DNA from: Bradyrhizobium guangdongense | Lineage (GTDB): Bacteria; Pseudomonadota; Alphaproteobacteria; Rhizobiales; Xanthobacteraceae | Assembly (NCBI RefSeq): GCF_004114975.1 | Contig: NZ_CP030051.1 | Span: forward strand, 3,596,001 to 3,660,000 | Direction: 5' to 3' | Length of the DNA stretch: 64,000 bases | Shown: piece by piece, positions 44,163 through 52,001 of the stretch | Position numbering within the stretch: position 1 is the first letter of the stretch | Layout of the letters: each line of letters begins with the position of its first letter | Translations under genes and position numbers: made by a program | Notes under the pieces: model-generated | What the model saw: only the letters and a program-made list of their open reading frames with translations | Database searches by the model: none | What the model was told of the DNA's origin: nothing

Positions 44163-44468
44163 TCAGGTTCCGGTGCGCTTGTCGTTGCCGAAGCGGCGGA
44201 CGACACGGCGTTCGACCACGACCGAGCGCTGCGCACCCTGTTCGCCGGCGATCACGCGCGTGGCAGTGATGCGGCTGTTGGTGCGAGCCTGCTTCTTGAC
44301 CTCGGCCTGAACGACGTCGAGCGGCATCCCCATCAGCGCGGCAGCGATCTCGGCCTGCTGCTCCTGGTCGTCGGTGATGCCGACGGCGGCGAAGATCGCC
44401 TCGTCCAGGGTGGGCGGATCATGGCGGACCCGCCGCGTGCCATATTTGGTATTCCAGTCTGCGCTCAT
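44163..44468 (-). CDS. Conserved-looking 101-residue soluble protein
   Basis: The protein starts MSADWNTKYGTRRVRHDPP and continues with two helices (LDEAIFAAVGITDDQEQQAEIAAALMGMP; LDVVQAEVKK). It ends in a basic stretch with VVVERRVVRRFGNDKR. The helical N-terminus and basic tail could bind nucleic acid, but no domain is recognised. It is recalled as a recurrent hypothetical protein in Bradyrhizobium. The gene lies 95 bp downstream of the DUF2161-like gene on the same strand. Confidence 0.65.
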   Translation of the reverse strand: MSADWNTKYGTRRVRHDPPTLDEAIFAAVGITDDQEQQAEIAAALMGMPLDVVQAEVKKQARTNSRITATRVIAGEQGAQRSVVVERRVVRRFGNDKRTGT

Positions 44469-44563
44469 AACGGCCTCGTTTTGATGCCGGGATACCTAGT
44501 GCTCCAAATGTTGCATTGCAATATGAAATTGGTGTGGCATCTCAGCTATGCACCGGTCAGGTG

Positions 44564-45250
44564 TCATGGCGGTGACGCGGCACCTCCACCGGCCTCACCC
44601 CGTTGCTGCGGCCAACGCTTCAGCGCCGCATGTCCCGCCTCGGTCAGCCCGTAGATGCCCCGGTCGGCACGCGCGAACCAGCCATACACATTGTTAAGCA
44701 AGATCTTGCCGGCGTCGGGACAGCGTTGGCGCAAATCGCGCACGCGCCGCGGACCGGCGGCGAGTTCTGATGCGCAGGCCAGCGCCTGCTGCCGGTAGGC
44801 CGTCATGATCGGTGCGCGGGTGCTGCCGCCGAGCACGGGATCGCCTTGGCGGCGCTGATGCTCGGCCACGAGCCGCGAGCGCGTTTTCGGCTCGCGGCGG
44901 GGAGCGGCCGTTGGCGGCTTCACCAGCACCTCGACCTGGCCGTTGTCGGTTACGCCGAGCATACCGAAGCCGAGTCGGCGGCAGAGATTGCGATATCGCG
45001 CATCGCTCTCGCGTCCCTTGCCGCGCGCCGATATTTTTGCCGCGATCCAGATCTCGTCGCCCGCCGGCGCGCGATCGACCGCTTGCAGGATCAGTTCGAG
45101 ATTGAAGGCGAGCTTGAGCTCGCCGATGACGACCACGGGTGGATCGCCGGCGCTCAGGCCGACGAGATCGCAGCCACGAATCTCGCCCTTCACGTCGAAG
45201 CCGAGGCCTTCGAGGAATCGTTTGACGGGGAGATAGAGAGCGGTTTCCAC
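44564..45250 (-). CDS. DUF2161-type PD-(D/E)XK nuclease-fold protein
   Basis: The 228-residue protein has an N-terminal nuclease-like core: LYLPVKRFLEGLGFDVKGEI, then GCDLVGL with an Asp, then VVIGELKLAFNLELILQAVDR with the E-x-K pair. That order matches the PD-(D/E)XK phosphodiesterase fold, to which DUF2161 is assigned. A C-terminal winged-helix-like part (about 145-215: AYRQQALACASELAAGPRRVRDLRQ..NVYGWFARADRGIYGLTEAGHAAL) could bind DNA. No partner methylase is present, so a restriction role is not supported. Cytoplasmic. Confidence 0.75.
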   Translation of the reverse strand: METALYLPVKRFLEGLGFDVKGEIRGCDLVGLSAGDPPVVVIGELKLAFNLELILQAVDRAPAGDEIWIAAKISARGKGRESDARYRNLCRRLGFGMLGVTDNGQVEVLVKPPTAAPRREPKTRSRLVAEHQRRQGDPVLGGSTRAPIMTAYRQQALACASELAAGPRRVRDLRQRCPDAGKILLNNVYGWFARADRGIYGLTEAGHAALKRWPQQRGEAGGGAASPP

Positions 45251-45377
45251 GGCGAGTGTCCGATCGGAGAATCAGTTGCGGGCAGTCTAGCCCGGATTGG
45301 ACTCGGGGCTGATCGCATTTGCCCGCACGCGGCCAAGCCAGCTATATCTCCGCGTGGGGAACAGGGCGCTTGCGGCG

Positions 45378-45725
45378 ATGACGATCAGGAACGGGCTTTA
45401 TCATATCCGGATTGAGTTCCTGGATAGCGTCCAGGGCGGCAATCAGGGTGTCATGGTGCTGCGCGATGGCACCATGCGCGGCGGCGATTCCTTTTTCTTC
45501 GCCCACGGCAGCTACACGTCCGCCGATGGCAAGTGGAAGGGCGAGCTGACCAATGAGGAGCATTCGCCCTCGTTCGACGAGCGCCCGGTGTGGGGCCGCA
45601 AGGTCGTGACCATCGGCTTCAGCGGCACCTACACCGATGAGACCGCCTATGGCGAGGGCATTGCGCTCGCCGGCAAGCAGAGCATCCGCTTCAAGGGCAA
45701 TTTGCGCCTGCTTGTGCCGGATTGA
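45378..45725 (+). CDS. GrlR-like regulatory protein, single domain
   Basis: ATG 45378 gives 115 residues: MTIRNGLYHIRIEFLDSVQG, GVMVLRDGTMRGGDSFFFAHGSY, GKWKGELTNEEHSPSFDERPVWG and TIGFSGTYTDE, ending in a strand LRLLVPD. The pattern NGLYxIxF...GxxVLRDGxMxGGDSFFxxxGxY resembles GrlR, a small beta-barrel that in enteropathogens represses type III secretion by binding its regulator. The role here is unknown. A two-domain relative lies at 52230. An upstream start at 45297 would add 27 residues of poor character. It abuts the convergent SDR gene. Confidence 0.75.
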   Translation: MTIRNGLYHIRIEFLDSVQGGNQGVMVLRDGTMRGGDSFFFAHGSYTSADGKWKGELTNEEHSPSFDERPVWGRKVVTIGFSGTYTDETAYGEGIALAGKQSIRFKGNLRLLVPD

Positions 45726-46409
45726 TCACACCCGTCCGCTCACCGGAATCAGCGCACCGGTGACGCCGCTCGCGGCGTCGCTGACGAGGAACAGGATGAC
45801 CTCGGCGAGCTCCTGCGGCGTCACCCATTTGGAGAAGTCGGCTTTCGGCATGTCGGCGCGGTTGGCCTTGGTGTCGATGATCGACGGCAGCACGGCGTTG
45901 ACGGTGACCTTGCCCTTCCACTCGTTGGCGAGCGCCTCGGTGAGACGGTGCACGCCGGCTTTCGATGCCGCGTAAGGACCCATGCCGGACCCGGCCTGGA
46001 GCGCGCCCATCGCGCCGATATTGACGATGCGGCCTGCCTTCGACGCAGCAAGATGCGGCAATGCCGCGTGCGCGGTGTTGAGGGCGGTCAGTACGTTCAG
46101 CGCGTGCATGCGCTGCCACGTCGTGATGTCGCCGTCAGCAATGGTCTCGAAGGCAAAGCCGCCGGCGATGTTGACCACGGCATCGAGCCTGCCGAAATGC
46201 TTCACGGCGGCCTCGACCGCCGTCTTGGCTTGCACCGCAGCCGACAGGTCGACGCCTCCGATCTCGATCCGCTCGGCCGTCGCCGGCGTTTGAGAGGGGG
46301 CGTGATCGATGCCGGCGATGCGCGCGCCACGCGCCAGCGCGGCGTCGGAGACCACCTTGCCGAGCGCGCCGAGCGCACCGGTCACGATCAGAACCTTGCC
46401 TTGCATCAT
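45726..46409 (-). CDS. Short-chain dehydrogenase/reductase
   Basis: The 227-residue Rossmann-fold protein has the cofactor motif TGALGALGK, NIAGG, the catalytic YAASK motif, and a C-terminal VSDAASGVTGALIPVSG. The substrate is unknown. AGGAGATCG precedes ATG 46409. It lies 24 bp after the tyrosine-phosphatase gene and is likely co-transcribed with it. Confidence 0.88.
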   Translation of the reverse strand: MMQGKVLIVTGALGALGKVVSDAALARGARIAGIDHAPSQTPATAERIEIGGVDLSAAVQAKTAVEAAVKHFGRLDAVVNIAGGFAFETIADGDITTWQRMHALNVLTALNTAHAALPHLAASKAGRIVNIGAMGALQAGSGMGPYAASKAGVHRLTEALANEWKGKVTVNAVLPSIIDTKANRADMPKADFSKWVTPQELAEVILFLVSDAASGVTGALIPVSGRV

Positions 46410-46433
46410 CGATCTCCTGAGCGGCGCGACCGC

Positions 46434-47192
46434 CTACGATTGCAGATAACGTTCCCTTAGCGCGGAGCGCTCCGCCGGCCCAAGCTTGAGGCCATCGCGC
46501 AAATAGGTTTCGACATCGCCATAGTCGCGGCTGACGGCATCAAAGGCGGCATCGAGAAACGATGCCTCGACCGAGCCGATGGCGTCGAGCACGTCGGCGG
46601 GCAGATCGGAGACGCTCGAGACGTCGCGCTTGTAGTGGCTGTTGGTCAGCAGATAATCTTCCGCAATCACGTCATCGGGTACGCCCAGCGCATGCAGGAT
46701 CAGGGCGCTGGCAAAACCGGTGCGGTCCTTGCCGGCGGTGCAGTGAATCACGAGCGGCGCGCGGTCTTCCAGGAGATGGCCGAACAGCGCGCGAAAGCTG
46801 TGCGTGTTGTGGCGGACGTAGTTGCGGTAGGACTCGCGCATGAGCTCGAGCGCGACCGGTCCGGTCAGCGCGCCCCTGGCGAGTTCGGCGCGCAGCGCGG
46901 CAATAACCGTCGGCTCGATCGGCAGCGAATACACGGTGATCTCGCTCACGGCGCAGATGCCGGTCGCACGCTCCTCGACCCCGCGGAAGTCGAATGCGCT
47001 TCGGACGCCGAGCGCGCGGACGATCTCGACGTCCGCCGCGGTGAGCTGGCCGAGATGGTTGGAGCGGAAGATGTGGCGCCAGCGCGTGGTACGGCCGTCA
47101 TGTGTGACGTAGCCGCCGAGATCGCGAAAGTTGCTGGCGCCTTGCAGAGCGAGGTGGCGGGCAGGGGAGTCGTTCAGGGAAGAGTCTTGCAT
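46434..47192 (-). CDS. Tyrosine-protein phosphatase, MptpB/SCP3-like
   Basis: ATG 47192 gives 252 residues. It has the N-terminal ASNFRDLGGYVTHDGRTTRWRHIFRS of atypical tyrosine phosphatases and the P-loop HCTAGKDRTG (C151, R157). The general acid is not obvious. Such enzymes often hydrolyse phosphotyrosine and phosphoinositides; a phospholipid or protein substrate cannot be told apart here. No signal peptide. The start at 47345 would include 51 Pro/Ser/Arg-rich residues overlapping the divergent gene. The SDR gene follows. Confidence 0.85.
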   Translation of the reverse strand: MQDSSLNDSPARHLALQGASNFRDLGGYVTHDGRTTRWRHIFRSNHLGQLTAADVEIVRALGVRSAFDFRGVEERATGICAVSEITVYSLPIEPTVIAALRAELARGALTGPVALELMRESYRNYVRHNTHSFRALFGHLLEDRAPLVIHCTAGKDRTGFASALILHALGVPDDVIAEDYLLTNSHYKRDVSSVSDLPADVLDAIGSVEASFLDAAFDAVSRDYGDVETYLRDGLKLGPAERSALRERYLQS

Positions 47193-47263
47193 GGGCTCAG
47201 CTTGGGTTATGGTTCCGCTAGACGCACGGAGGGCATCCTTCAAGTCTATTACAGGGGGCGAGC

Positions 47264-47572
47264 ATGGACGGGCACAAGGCCATTCTTTTGGGGATCGCAA
47301 TGCTGGCTGGGATGACCGGTGCACGGCAGGCCGATGCGCAGACATTCCGGAACTACCATTGTGCTGATGGTACGCAGTTCATCGTGGGATTTTATGACTA
47401 CGACAACCGCGCCTTCCTCCAGATCGACGGCGGGCCGGTGACGCTCGCCAAACGGCTGACGGTCTCAGGCACGCGCTATTCGGGGGCGGGAATTACTCTC
47501 GTTATCGGCAAGAGCGGGGCCACCACGGTCAAGCATCTGAAGCGGCCGGTCACGGCCTGCAGCGTGATTTGA
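47264..47572 (+). CDS. MliC-like exported protein (lysozyme-inhibitor fold)
   Basis: The 102-residue protein has a signal peptide (MDGHKAILLGIAMLAGMTGARQADA, cleavage near residue 25). The mature beta-rich domain NYHCADGTQFIVGFYDYDNR with ASSIGNED-like GPVTLAKR, GTRYSGAGITLVI and VTAC resembles MliC/PliC c-type lysozyme inhibitors, including the Cys pair. It would be periplasmic. No lipobox Cys is seen, so it is probably soluble. The family match is moderate. It is divergent from the phosphatase gene. Confidence 0.6.
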   Translation: MDGHKAILLGIAMLAGMTGARQADAQTFRNYHCADGTQFIVGFYDYDNRAFLQIDGGPVTLAKRLTVSGTRYSGAGITLVIGKSGATTVKHLKRPVTACSVI

Positions 47573-47596
47573 TCATCGCAACGAGGTCGAGGAATC

Positions 47597-47632
47597 AAAA
47601 AGGATCGAAACGTCGTTGTTTCGACCCTTTTT
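47597..47632. terminator. Bidirectional Rho-independent terminator
   Basis: AAAAAGG-A-TCGAAAC and GTTTCGA-C-CCTTTTT form a 14-bp stem with one mismatch and a 6-base loop. The A-run and T-run on either side let it terminate both the MliC-like gene (plus) and gstI (minus). Confidence 0.85.
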
Positions 47633-47685
47633 CAAACTTCCGGCGGGCCCTTGCAAAAGCGCGGCGGCCTTAAACCGGACTGGCA

Positions 47686-47889
47686 TCAGCGATCCCATTT
47701 CGGCTTTGCTTCGTCGACCGCATCCTGATGGTACCAGCTATCGCTGCAGATCGAGGCATTCGCAGGGAGCGAAGCATGATCGGCAGCGAGGCGGGTCTCA
47801 CCGTAGCGACGTCCGCCGAGAGCCGCGCGGCCGCCGACGGGGAATTGGTAGATCGTTGCCGATCCTTGACTTAGACCATTGTACATCAT
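47686..47889 (-). CDS. gstI: GstI, glutamine synthetase translation inhibitor (DUF2735)
   Basis: The 67-residue protein (MMYNGLSQGSATIYQFPVGG...) matches the DUF2735/GstI family, in particular SQGSATIYQFPVGGRAALGG and SWYHQDAVDEAKPKWDR. In Rhizobium leguminosarum GstI is encoded divergently from glnII and blocks expression of glutamine synthetase II; that role is inferred here. The gene lies 534 bp upstream of glnII in the expected divergent position. It is followed by a shared terminator. No sigma-54 site was recognised for gstI itself. Confidence 0.85.
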   Translation of the reverse strand: MMYNGLSQGSATIYQFPVGGRAALGGRRYGETRLAADHASLPANASICSDSWYHQDAVDEAKPKWDR

Positions 47890-48423
47890 TGCGATTGCTC
47901 CTTGGTCGAAGCGCCTTGGCCTCCATGGTGCGCCCGACTCGTTCGGATGTGGTTACTGGAGTCCCCATATCGGTCGGGCCTGCCGGATTGGAAAGTGCTG
48001 AAAAGGAAATCAGTTTCCGCCTATTTTTTGGGCAGGAGGCCTTCTGCATCCCTTTGGGCACGCCGCCGATGACCAACGTCTCGGCCATTCCAAAGGTTGC
48101 TAGGCAGGGGCGGGGTGCTTTGCGAAAGTTGCCGGACGTTGCTGCGCGTTTCATCGGCAACCTCCGGGAGGAGCCTGCCTGCTCCGGAATCAGGCGATTT
48201 CCGCGGGATTTTGCGGTGCAGCCTCACGGGAAGGTGCGCGGCTATGACGCATGTCCTTTTGGAGGTTTCCTTGGCTGCCGGCCGGACCCGGCGGCGGTGG
48301 AAAACCTCCCGCACTGCGGCTTTTTGGCACGCAAAATGCTTATAAAGCGCCGGCCGATGATGGCCGGGTACAAACGTGCGGGGCTCTCAACCCCACCTTT
48401 CGCATCATCTACAGAGAGGCTCA
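47890..48423. other. gstI-glnII divergent control region
   Basis: This region holds no supported gene. It carries the glnII sigma-54 promoter (48325-48339) and several G/C-rich inverted segments between 48100 and 48200, such as CTCCGGGAGGAGCCTGCC, that may form a leader or binding site. A clear NtrC-type paired site was not identified with confidence. Confidence 0.5.
48325..48339 (+). promoter_or_regulatory. Sigma-54 promoter of glnII
   Basis: TGGCACGCAAAATGC matches the sigma-54 -24/-12 consensus: GG and GC are exactly ten bases apart. Transcription would start near 48350, about 75 bases before the glnII start. NtrC-dependent sigma-54 control is established for rhizobial glnII. No NtrC site was confirmed here. 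Confidence 0.8.
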
Positions 48424-49458
48424 ATGACCAAGTATAAGCTCGAGTACATCTGGCTCGACGGATATACGCCGACTCCGAATTTGCGCGGCAAAACTCAGAT
48501 CAAGGAATTCGCGTCGTTCCCGACGCTCGAGCAGCTTCCGCTCTGGGGCTTCGATGGCTCCTCCACGCAGCAGGCCGAAGGCCACAGCTCGGATTGCGTG
48601 CTGAAGCCGGTTGCTGTGTTCCCGGACGGCGCCCGCACCAACGGCGTGCTCGTGATGTGCGAAGTCATGATGCCCGATGGCAAGACCCCGCATCCATCCA
48701 ACAAGCGCGCCACCATCCTCGACGATGCCGGCGCCTGGTTCGGCTTCGAGCAGGAATACTTCTTCTACAAGGACGGCCGTCCGCTCGGCTTCCCCGAGTA
48801 TGGCTATCCGGCGCCGCAGGGCCCGTACTACACCGGCGTCGGCTACAAGTTCGTCGGCGACGTCGCCCGCAAGATCGTCGAAGAGCATCTCGACCTGTGC
48901 CTCGCTGCCGGCATCAACCATGAAGGCATCAACGCGGAAGTCGCGAAGGGCCAGTGGGAATTCCAGATCTTCGGCAAGGGCTCCAAGACCGCTGCCGATC
49001 AGATGTGGATGGCCCGCTATCTGATGCTGCGCCTCACCGAGAAGTACGGCATCGACATCGAGTTCCACTGCAAGCCGCTCGGCGACACCGACTGGAACGG
49101 CTCGGGCATGCACGCCAACTTCTCCACCGAGTACATGCGCAACGTTGGTGGCAAGGAGTACTTCGAGGCGCTGATGGCCGCCTTCGACAAGAACCTGATG
49201 GACCACATCGCCGTCTACGGCCCGGACAATGACAAGCGTCTGACCGGCAAGCACGAGACCGCGCCGTGGAACAAGTTCAGCTACGGCGTGGCTGATCGTG
49301 GTGCCTCGATCCGCGTTCCGCACTCCTTCGTCAACAACGGCTACAAGGGTTATCTGGAAGACCGCCGTCCGAACTCGCAGGGCGACCCATACCAGATCGC
49401 TTCGCAGATCCTGAAGACGATCGCGTCCGTGCCGACCGACAAGAAGGCCGCGGCCTAA
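48424..49458 (+). CDS. glnII: Glutamine synthetase II, eukaryotic-type
   Basis: ATG 48424 gives 344 residues, the short octameric/decameric type II form. Landmarks are MTKYKLEYIWLDGYTPTPN, LWGFDGSSTQQAEG, WFGFEQEYFFYKDGRPLGFP, EGINAEVAKGQWEFQIF and NGSGMHANFSTEYMR, with a conserved KHETAPWNKFSYGVADRGAS. It makes glutamine from glutamate, ammonia and ATP in the cytoplasm. Unlike GlnA it lacks the adenylylation loop, so it is controlled mainly at transcription (NtrC, sigma-54) and by GstI. A strong terminator follows. Confidence 0.97.
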   Translation: MTKYKLEYIWLDGYTPTPNLRGKTQIKEFASFPTLEQLPLWGFDGSSTQQAEGHSSDCVLKPVAVFPDGARTNGVLVMCEVMMPDGKTPHPSNKRATILDDAGAWFGFEQEYFFYKDGRPLGFPEYGYPAPQGPYYTGVGYKFVGDVARKIVEEHLDLCLAAGINHEGINAEVAKGQWEFQIFGKGSKTAADQMWMARYLMLRLTEKYGIDIEFHCKPLGDTDWNGSGMHANFSTEYMRNVGGKEYFEALMAAFDKNLMDHIAVYGPDNDKRLTGKHETAPWNKFSYGVADRGASIRVPHSFVNNGYKGYLEDRRPNSQGDPYQIASQILKTIASVPTDKKAAA

Positions 49459-49501
49459 GATCCTCCCGGCCCGGGCTGGGGGCTGGCCCGGGTTGGCTTT
49501 C

Positions 49502-49537
49502 AAATCCGCCGGAGCTGCAAGGCTCCGGCGGATTTTT
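49502..49537 (+). terminator. Rho-independent terminator of glnII
   Basis: AAATCCGCCGGAGC-TGCAAG-GCTCCGGCGGATTT is a perfect 14-bp stem with an added T-run (TTTTTG). An upstream hairpin around CCCGGGCTGGGGGCTGGCCCGGG (49469-49493) may add to it. It lies 44 bp after the glnII stop. Confidence 0.9.
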
Positions 49538-49654
49538 GCATCTGGATGGCAGCGGCCGTGCCGGAAGCAACCGTGCTGGCCGGCAAGCGCAACCCGCGCT
49601 TGACCGCCACGCTCAAACTGATGCATCGCGACTGATCGCAAGGGGACATCGCCC

Positions 49655-50338
49655 ATGGAAAAAGTTCGCATGCTCTCGACGCTCGGTCTGTTGGGCGCGA
49701 TGCGCAGCCTGTCCGCCGCCTTCGAGGCCGCAACAGGCATTCACGTCGAAGCCGACTTCGCGCCAACTCTGGCTCTGCTCAAGCGGCTGCGCGCCGGCGA
49801 GGCCGCCGATCTCGTGATCCTCACGCGCGAGGGGCTCGATGAGGTGATCGGCGAGGGTCGCGTGATCGCGGACAGCGCAGCGGACCTCGCGCGCTCCTAT
49901 GTCGGACTTGCCGTGCGGAAAGGCGCACCGCTTCCCGACATCGCAACTCAGGCTGCGCTGCGCCAGACGCTGCTTGCGGCGCGATCGGTCGCCTATTCGC
50001 GGCTCGGTGCGAGCGGGGTGTACTTCGCCCAGCTGATCGTGCGGATGGGCGTTGCTGATGAGATCAACACCAAGGCCACCATCGTCGAGCAAGGCTTTAC
50101 CGCGGAGCGGCTCGTCAGCGGCGAGGCCGACCTCGCCGTGCAGCAGATCAGCGAGCTGAAGCAGGTTGATGGCATCGAGGTGATCGGCCCGGTGCCGCAC
50201 GACTTGCAGACAGCGGCCGTGTTCTCCGCGGGTCGCATGGCGAATGCGAAGCAGGCCGACGCCGCCGACCGGCTGTTGCGCTATCTGGCGTCGCCGGAAG
50301 TCGTGCCCGTGCTGCGGCAATCGGGACTCGAGCCTTGA
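49655..50338 (+). CDS. ModA-like substrate-binding-domain protein without signal peptide
   Basis: The 227-residue protein resembles extracellular binding proteins of the ModA/molybdate-like type: STLGLLGAMRSLSAAFEAATGIHVEADF, ADLVILTREGLDEVIGEGRV, RLGASGVYFAQLIVRMGVADE and VQQISELKQVDGIEVIGPVP. It begins MEKVRMLSTLG with no signal peptide and no transporter genes nearby. It is either a cytoplasmic ligand-binding protein or its real signal lies elsewhere. Ligand unknown; the molybdate link is only by family. It overlaps the next frame's earliest possible start by four bases. Confidence 0.75.
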   Translation: MEKVRMLSTLGLLGAMRSLSAAFEAATGIHVEADFAPTLALLKRLRAGEAADLVILTREGLDEVIGEGRVIADSAADLARSYVGLAVRKGAPLPDIATQAALRQTLLAARSVAYSRLGASGVYFAQLIVRMGVADEINTKATIVEQGFTAERLVSGEADLAVQQISELKQVDGIEVIGPVPHDLQTAAVFSAGRMANAKQADAADRLLRYLASPEVVPVLRQSGLEP

Positions 50339-50364
50339 AATCGCCGGGACGCGGACGCAACGTG

Positions 50365-51192
50365 ATGTCCATGCGGACTTTCCTCTGTGCCATCTTCCTC
50401 GCGCTCACCTTGCCGGTTGCCGCGCATGCGCAATCGGCCGATCTCGTCCTGTGCGACCGTGTTGCCGCGGACCCGAGCGATCCCGACAAGCCGGCCGACG
50501 TGAAGGGCGTGCCTGACATCGCAGCCTCCGACATCGCGACCGCGATCAAATTCTGCAGGCAGGCGGCATCATCCTCGCGCCGCGCGATGTTCGCGCTCGG
50601 CCGCGCCTATGCGGCCAACCGGCAGACGGCGGAGGCGATCGCGGCCTGGCGCAAGGCGGCGGACAAGGGCTCGAGTGCGGCGATGGTCGAGCTCGGCGTC
50701 GCCTACGGCACCGGCTCAGGCGTCGCCCAGGACGAGGCGCAGGCGCGCAAATTGTTCGAGAAGGCGGCGCAGGCGGGCAATCCTCGTGGCGTCTCCAACC
50801 TTGCGGCAATCGGCAGTGCCGGCGGCGGTGCGCCCGCCGATCCCGCGCAGGCGCGCGCGCTGCTCGGCAAGGCCGCCGAGACCAACGCGGAAGCGCAGTA
50901 CCAGCTCGGCCTGATGCTTTCCAATGGCAATGGCGGCGAGAAGGACGACGTTGCGGCGCGCGCGCTGTTCGAGAAGGCGGCCGCGCAAAACCATCCCGGC
51001 GCGCTGGAGCGGATGGGCGCCTTCGCGGAAGAAGGCCGCGGCGGCCCGAAGGACAAGGACGCAGCCAAGGCCTATTACGAGCGCGCTGCTGCGCTCGGCG
51101 ACGAGGACGCCAAGAAGGCGCTGGAACGGCTGCGCTGCCCCTACGCGATCAAGGACAAGCAGGGCAAGCTCGTCACTACGCTGTGTTTCTAG
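50365..51192 (+). CDS. Exported Sel1-repeat (TPR-like) protein
   Basis: ATG 50365 gives 275 residues with a signal peptide (MSMRTFLCAIFLALTLPVAAHAQ). The mature part holds several ~36-residue Sel1/TPR-like repeats: AMFALGRAYAANRQTAEAIAAWRKAAD, AMVELGVAYGTGSGVAQDEAQARKLFEKAAQ, AEAQYQLGLMLSNGNGGEKDD..ALFEKAAAQ and ALERMGAFAEEGRGGPKDKDAAKAYYERAAA. These build a solenoid for protein-protein contact in the periplasm. A cysteine pair (LCDRV; LRCPYA..TLCF) may pin the ends. An ATG at 50371 is also possible. Confidence 0.82.
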   Translation: MSMRTFLCAIFLALTLPVAAHAQSADLVLCDRVAADPSDPDKPADVKGVPDIAASDIATAIKFCRQAASSSRRAMFALGRAYAANRQTAEAIAAWRKAADKGSSAAMVELGVAYGTGSGVAQDEAQARKLFEKAAQAGNPRGVSNLAAIGSAGGGAPADPAQARALLGKAAETNAEAQYQLGLMLSNGNGGEKDDVAARALFEKAAAQNHPGALERMGAFAEEGRGGPKDKDAAKAYYERAAALGDEDAKKALERLRCPYAIKDKQGKLVTTLCF

Positions 51193-51279
51193 CGCACCTG
51201 CGAGACCGGGCTTGATCGAGCGCAAGGTGGCTCGGCCCGGCCGGCCTAGATTGCGTCTCCATTGGAATGGAGACGTGCG

Positions 51280-51747
51280 ATGACACTGCGGCATTGGATG
51301 ATCGTGTTGGCCGGCCTGGGAGCAGCCACGGCGGTGGCGGCGCAGGATCTCAAATCGCCCTCGGCGGACCAGTACGTGCCCCGGCTCGGCGACATCATGA
51401 CCGCCGCGCAGACGCGCCATCAGAAGCTGTCTCTAGCCGGCAAGGCGCAGAACTGGGAGCTCGCCGCCTACGAGCTGCGCCAGCTCAAGGCGAGCCTGGT
51501 CGAGGCCGCCTTGCTCTATTCGGGCATCCCCATCAGCAACGTCACGACGTTGGAGCCATCGCTGCAAGCGACGTCCGACGCGATCACGGCGAAGGACGGC
51601 CGCAGATTCACGAAAGCCGTGGGTGATCTGACCGAGGGCTGCAATTCATGCCACCGCTCGATGGGACGCAGCTTCGTCGTGATGAAGGTTCCCTCCGATC
51701 CGCAGCCTTTCGCCAATCAGCAGTTCGCGCCGCAGGCCAAGCCTTGA
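51280..51747 (+). CDS. Cytochrome c'-like protein with C-terminal heme motif
   Basis: The 155-residue protein has a signal peptide (MTLRHWMIVLAGLGAATAVAA) and a helical body ending in a single heme-binding motif CNSCH (121-125) near the C-terminus. That placement, with preceding helices ARRHQ-like TRHQKLSLAGKAQNWELAAYELRQL, resembles cytochrome c' or related four-helix cytochromes. It would carry covalently bound heme in the periplasm; electron transfer or NO binding are possible. The start at ATG 51280 is chosen because it directly gives the signal peptide. Confidence 0.75.
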   Translation: MTLRHWMIVLAGLGAATAVAAQDLKSPSADQYVPRLGDIMTAAQTRHQKLSLAGKAQNWELAAYELRQLKASLVEAALLYSGIPISNVTTLEPSLQATSDAITAKDGRRFTKAVGDLTEGCNSCHRSMGRSFVVMKVPSDPQPFANQQFAPQAKP

Positions 51748-51818
51748 CCGCCAAGCCCTGACGGAACGCGCCGCGTGGGAAGCGGGTTGACCTGCAAGGC
51801 ACGACAGGAGGCGCAACC

Positions 51819-51968
51819 ATGATCCGCAAGCTCGCATCCGGCGAATACCGGCTCTATTCGCGCAAGGTGAATCCCAAGACCGGCAAGCGCCGCAATCTCG
51901 GCACGTTCAAGAGCCGCGCGGCGGCCGAGAAGCACGAGCGCGAGGTACAGTACTTCAAGCGGCATTAA
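51819..51968 (+). CDS. Conserved-looking 49-residue basic protein
   Basis: ATG 51819, preceded by AGGAGG nine bases upstream, gives 49 residues: MIRKLASGEYRLYSRKVNPK, then TGKRRNLGTFKSRAAAEKHE, then REVQYFKRH. It is rich in Lys/Arg and has the strand-strand-strand-helix pattern of AP2/Arm-type DNA-binding domains at integrase N-termini (YxxYxRxxxPKTGKRxxLGTFxxRAxAxxxE). Highly similar small proteins are recalled from many proteobacteria. The function is unknown; nucleic-acid binding is inferred. It is followed by a two-box repeat. Confidence 0.75.
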   Translation: MIRKLASGEYRLYSRKVNPKTGKRRNLGTFKSRAAAEKHEREVQYFKRH

Positions 51969-52001
51969 TGTCTGGCGCATGTCGGCCAAGCCGACACGCC
52001 G

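Noticed and set aside
49546..49635. 29-residue frame just before the binding-protein gene
   Set aside because: It is too short, lacks a clear ribosome site and has no recognisable features.
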